DNA of 6,924 nucleotides from Spirochaetaceae bacterium (GTDB lineage Bacteria; Spirochaetota; Spirochaetia; SZUA-6; Fen-1364), in contig PMDT01000261.1 in the NCBI GenBank assembly GCA_003154555.1, positions 7,855-14,778 of the forward strand, read 5' to 3'. Below, one piece after another: positions 6,023 to 6,924 of this stretch (positions are counted from its first letter, which is position 1; every line of letters begins with the position of its first letter). A model generated the notes under the pieces. It worked only from the letters and a program-made list of their open reading frames with translations. It was not told the origin of the DNA and did not search any database. The position numbers were made by a program, and so were the translations under genes.

Positions 6023-6703
6023 CAAATTTACAATTTTCCTCAGATCGTGGAGCACGAAAAGAGGCCTTTCTCCCGGTCCGGGCCACGTGGCTCCCTCCGG
6101 TGCGAACCAGCAGGCGTCGATACCGGCCGCACGGGCACCGCCGACATCCGCGGCGGGGTTGTCGCCGATGCAGAGGAGATCGCTGTGCGCGATGCCCAGC
6201 GCCTCCGCCGCGGCATGGAAGAAACGAGGGTCGGGCTTCGCGATCCCCATCTCCTCCGATATGAGGACGGCGGAAAAGTATTCCTCCAGCCGCGATGCCC
6301 GCAGCCTTCCGCGCTGGACGTCGGTGAGCCCGTTTGTGACGAGGCAGAGCTTCGCCACGCGTGCAGCCGCCGCAACCGATTCCCGTGCATAGGGGAGGAG
6401 CGGGGCATGGGCGGCGAGCGCGGCGAGGTAGCGGGCGGAGGTTGCTGCCGGATCGAATGGGATGCCCAGCAGCGCAATAAGGTCGGCGAATCGCCCGATC
6501 TTGAGCTCGTCCGGGGTGATGGCCCCCTGCTCAAGGCGCTTCCACCAGCCGGCATTGATGGAACGGTAGGCCGCTGCGGCCTGCGCCAGCTGCCCCGCCC
6601 GCACCATGGGCTCGAGGGTCGCCTCAAGGGCGAGGCCCTCCGCCTTCTCATAGTCGAACAACGTATTGTCAGCGTCGAGCAGGAGCCCTCGGTACTTCTT
6701 CAT
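6002..6703 (-). CDS. HAD-superfamily hydrolase, YjjG/YfnB-like phosphatase
   Basis: The 233-residue protein is a HAD subfamily IA phosphatase. Motif I is DADNTLF with nucleophile Asp10 and general acid Asp12; motif II is LVTNG with Thr123; motif III is the Lys of GIAKPD (Lys156); motif IV is IGDNPAADV with Asp181 and Asp186. The alpha-helical cap lies at about 17-95. The wording around the motifs (LISEEMGIAKPD, EQGAITPDELKIGRF, CWF near the end) resembles E. coli YjjG, a nucleotidase that dephosphorylates non-canonical pyrimidine nucleotides. Substrate here is inferred only, and related HAD enzymes act on other small phosphates. I chose the ATG at 6703 because the family begins just before the DxD motif. 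The frame stays open to 6904, but that stretch shows no conserved features. No clear Shine-Dalgarno precedes the ATG. The gene lies upstream of and co-directional with the ABC operon, 76 bp away. Confidence 0.9.
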   Translation of the reverse strand: MKKYRGLLLDADNTLFDYEKAEGLALEATLEPMVRAGQLAQAAAAYRSINAGWWKRLEQGAITPDELKIGRFADLIALLGIPFDPAATSARYLAALAAHAPLLPYARESVAAAARVAKLCLVTNGLTDVQRGRLRASRLEEYFSAVLISEEMGIAKPDPRFFHAAAEALGIAHSDLLCIGDNPAADVGGARAAGIDACWFAPEGATWPGPGERPLFVLHDLRKIVNLAQGVYP

Positions 6704-6713
6704 CGGAGGTCCA

Positions 6714-6742
6714 ATGATTGTCGGAAATCCCGCCTGTGGCAA
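6714..6742 (-). promoter_or_regulatory. Candidate promoter of the HAD gene, close to its start codon
   Basis: On the minus strand TTGCCA (6742-6737, 5 of 6 to the -35 consensus), a 17-bp spacer and AATCAT (6719-6714, 4 of 6 to -10) are present. Transcription would begin near 6707, only about four bases before the ATG, giving a leaderless or nearly leaderless mRNA. This fits the lack of a Shine-Dalgarno site, but the -10 match is modest. Confidence 0.3.
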
Positions 6743-6815
6743 GTGGCCGGCCCGGCACCCCGGCGGCAGGAGCCACGCATGGCGGGGACCGATTTCGGGA
6801 GAGCGCTGATGGGCC

Positions 6816-6843
6816 TTGACTTTTCCTCCGCAATCCGTAAATT
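6816..6843 (+). promoter_or_regulatory. Candidate sigma-70 promoter for the plus-strand gene at the right edge
   Basis: TTGACT (6816-6821, 5 of 6 to consensus) is followed by a 16-bp spacer and TAAATT (6838-6843, 4 of 6). The predicted start near 6850 gives a leader of roughly 58 nt before the ATG at 6908. Confidence 0.45.
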
Positions 6844-6890
6844 TTGCAAGCTCCGCCCTTGAATGGAAAGAAGCGGCGGAAATCCACGAA

Positions 6891-6897
6891 AAGGAGG
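6891..6897 (+). promoter_or_regulatory. Strong ribosome binding site of the right-edge gene
   Basis: AAGGAGG, a near-perfect complement of the 16S rRNA 3' end, lies 10 nt before the ATG at 6908. It is the main evidence that a real gene begins at the window edge. Confidence 0.75.
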
Positions 6898-6907
6898 TTG
6901 ACACACC

Positions 6908-6924
6908 ATGGCCGAGGTTCTCAG
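6908..6924 (+). CDS. Start of an unidentified plus-strand gene (partial)
   Basis: Only the ATG and the next four complete codons (Met-Ala-Glu-Val-Leu) plus two bases are in the window. A strong ribosome binding site at the right distance and a candidate promoter upstream support it as a real gene start. The product cannot be named from five residues. It is divergent from the HAD gene, so the two may share a control region. Confidence 0.6.

Larger units (their letters stand above)
6704..6907. other. Divergent intergenic region between the HAD gene and the next plus-strand gene
   Basis: This stretch of about 200 bp has no convincing gene. It holds candidate promoters facing both ways (6714-6742 minus, 6816-6843 plus), a GC-rich nested inverted repeat (6736-6776), and the ribosome binding site of the plus-strand gene at its right end. 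The right half (6815-6900) is visibly more A/T-rich than the flanks, as expected for a promoter region. Confidence 0.6.

Noticed and set aside
6714..6809. 31-codon plus-strand frame (starts MIVGNPACGKW) with GGAGG four bases upstream
   Set aside because: The GGAGG lies in the antisense of the HAD start and is very close to the ATG. The translation shows no recognisable feature, so chance is the likelier explanation.
5690..6862. Long plus-strand frames opposite the ATPase and HAD genes
   Set aside because: They run across two unrelated minus-strand genes and the gap between them, and show no domain or ribosome binding site.
6704..6904. In-frame 67-residue N-terminal extension of the HAD protein
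   Set aside because: It has no conserved features, overlaps the promoter and binding site of the divergent gene, and HAD proteins of this type start right before the DxD motif.

Overview
The window is GC-rich, densely coding bacterial chromosome with strong Shine-Dalgarno sites. Starts include ATG, GTG and TTG. The combination of a probable holB-ricT pair with a GldA/GldF/GldG/DUF4340 ABC cluster fits a diderm lineage such as Desulfobacterota, Myxococcota or Acidobacteriota, but nothing here fixes the phylum. I see no mobile element, tRNA, rRNA or CRISPR array.

Layout: (1) 1-1195, plus strand: the last 51 codons of a gene that is probably DNA polymerase III delta-prime (holB), then a complete RicT/PSP1-domain gene with six clustered cysteines. 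(2) 1225-5925, minus strand: a four-gene operon convergent with ricT. In transcription order it encodes an ABC ATPase (TTG start), an ABC-2 type permease, a GldG-family membrane-anchored extracytoplasmic protein (GTG start) and a DUF4340 protein. Junctions are 1 bp, 12 bp and a 4-bp ATGA overlap, so the four are very likely made as one unit. An extended -10 promoter with a small inverted repeat over the predicted start site lies just upstream. (3) 6002-6703, minus strand: a HAD-superfamily phosphatase of the YjjG/YfnB type, whose stop codon lies within a possible weak terminator. (4) 6704-6924: a roughly 200-bp divergent intergenic region with candidate promoters in both directions, and the first codons of a plus-strand gene with a near-perfect ribosome binding site.

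How they work together: the ATPase and permease should form the ABC core. The GldG-like and DUF4340 proteins each have an N-terminal membrane segment and a large domain that should lie outside the cytoplasmic membrane, so the four plausibly form one envelope complex. Related GldA/F/G proteins are required for gliding in Bacteroidota, but the substrate and role of the four-gene version elsewhere are not established, so this operon is the most interesting item here. RicT belongs to a family best known from the Firmicutes Y-complex in RNA maturation. Its partners are not visible in this window.
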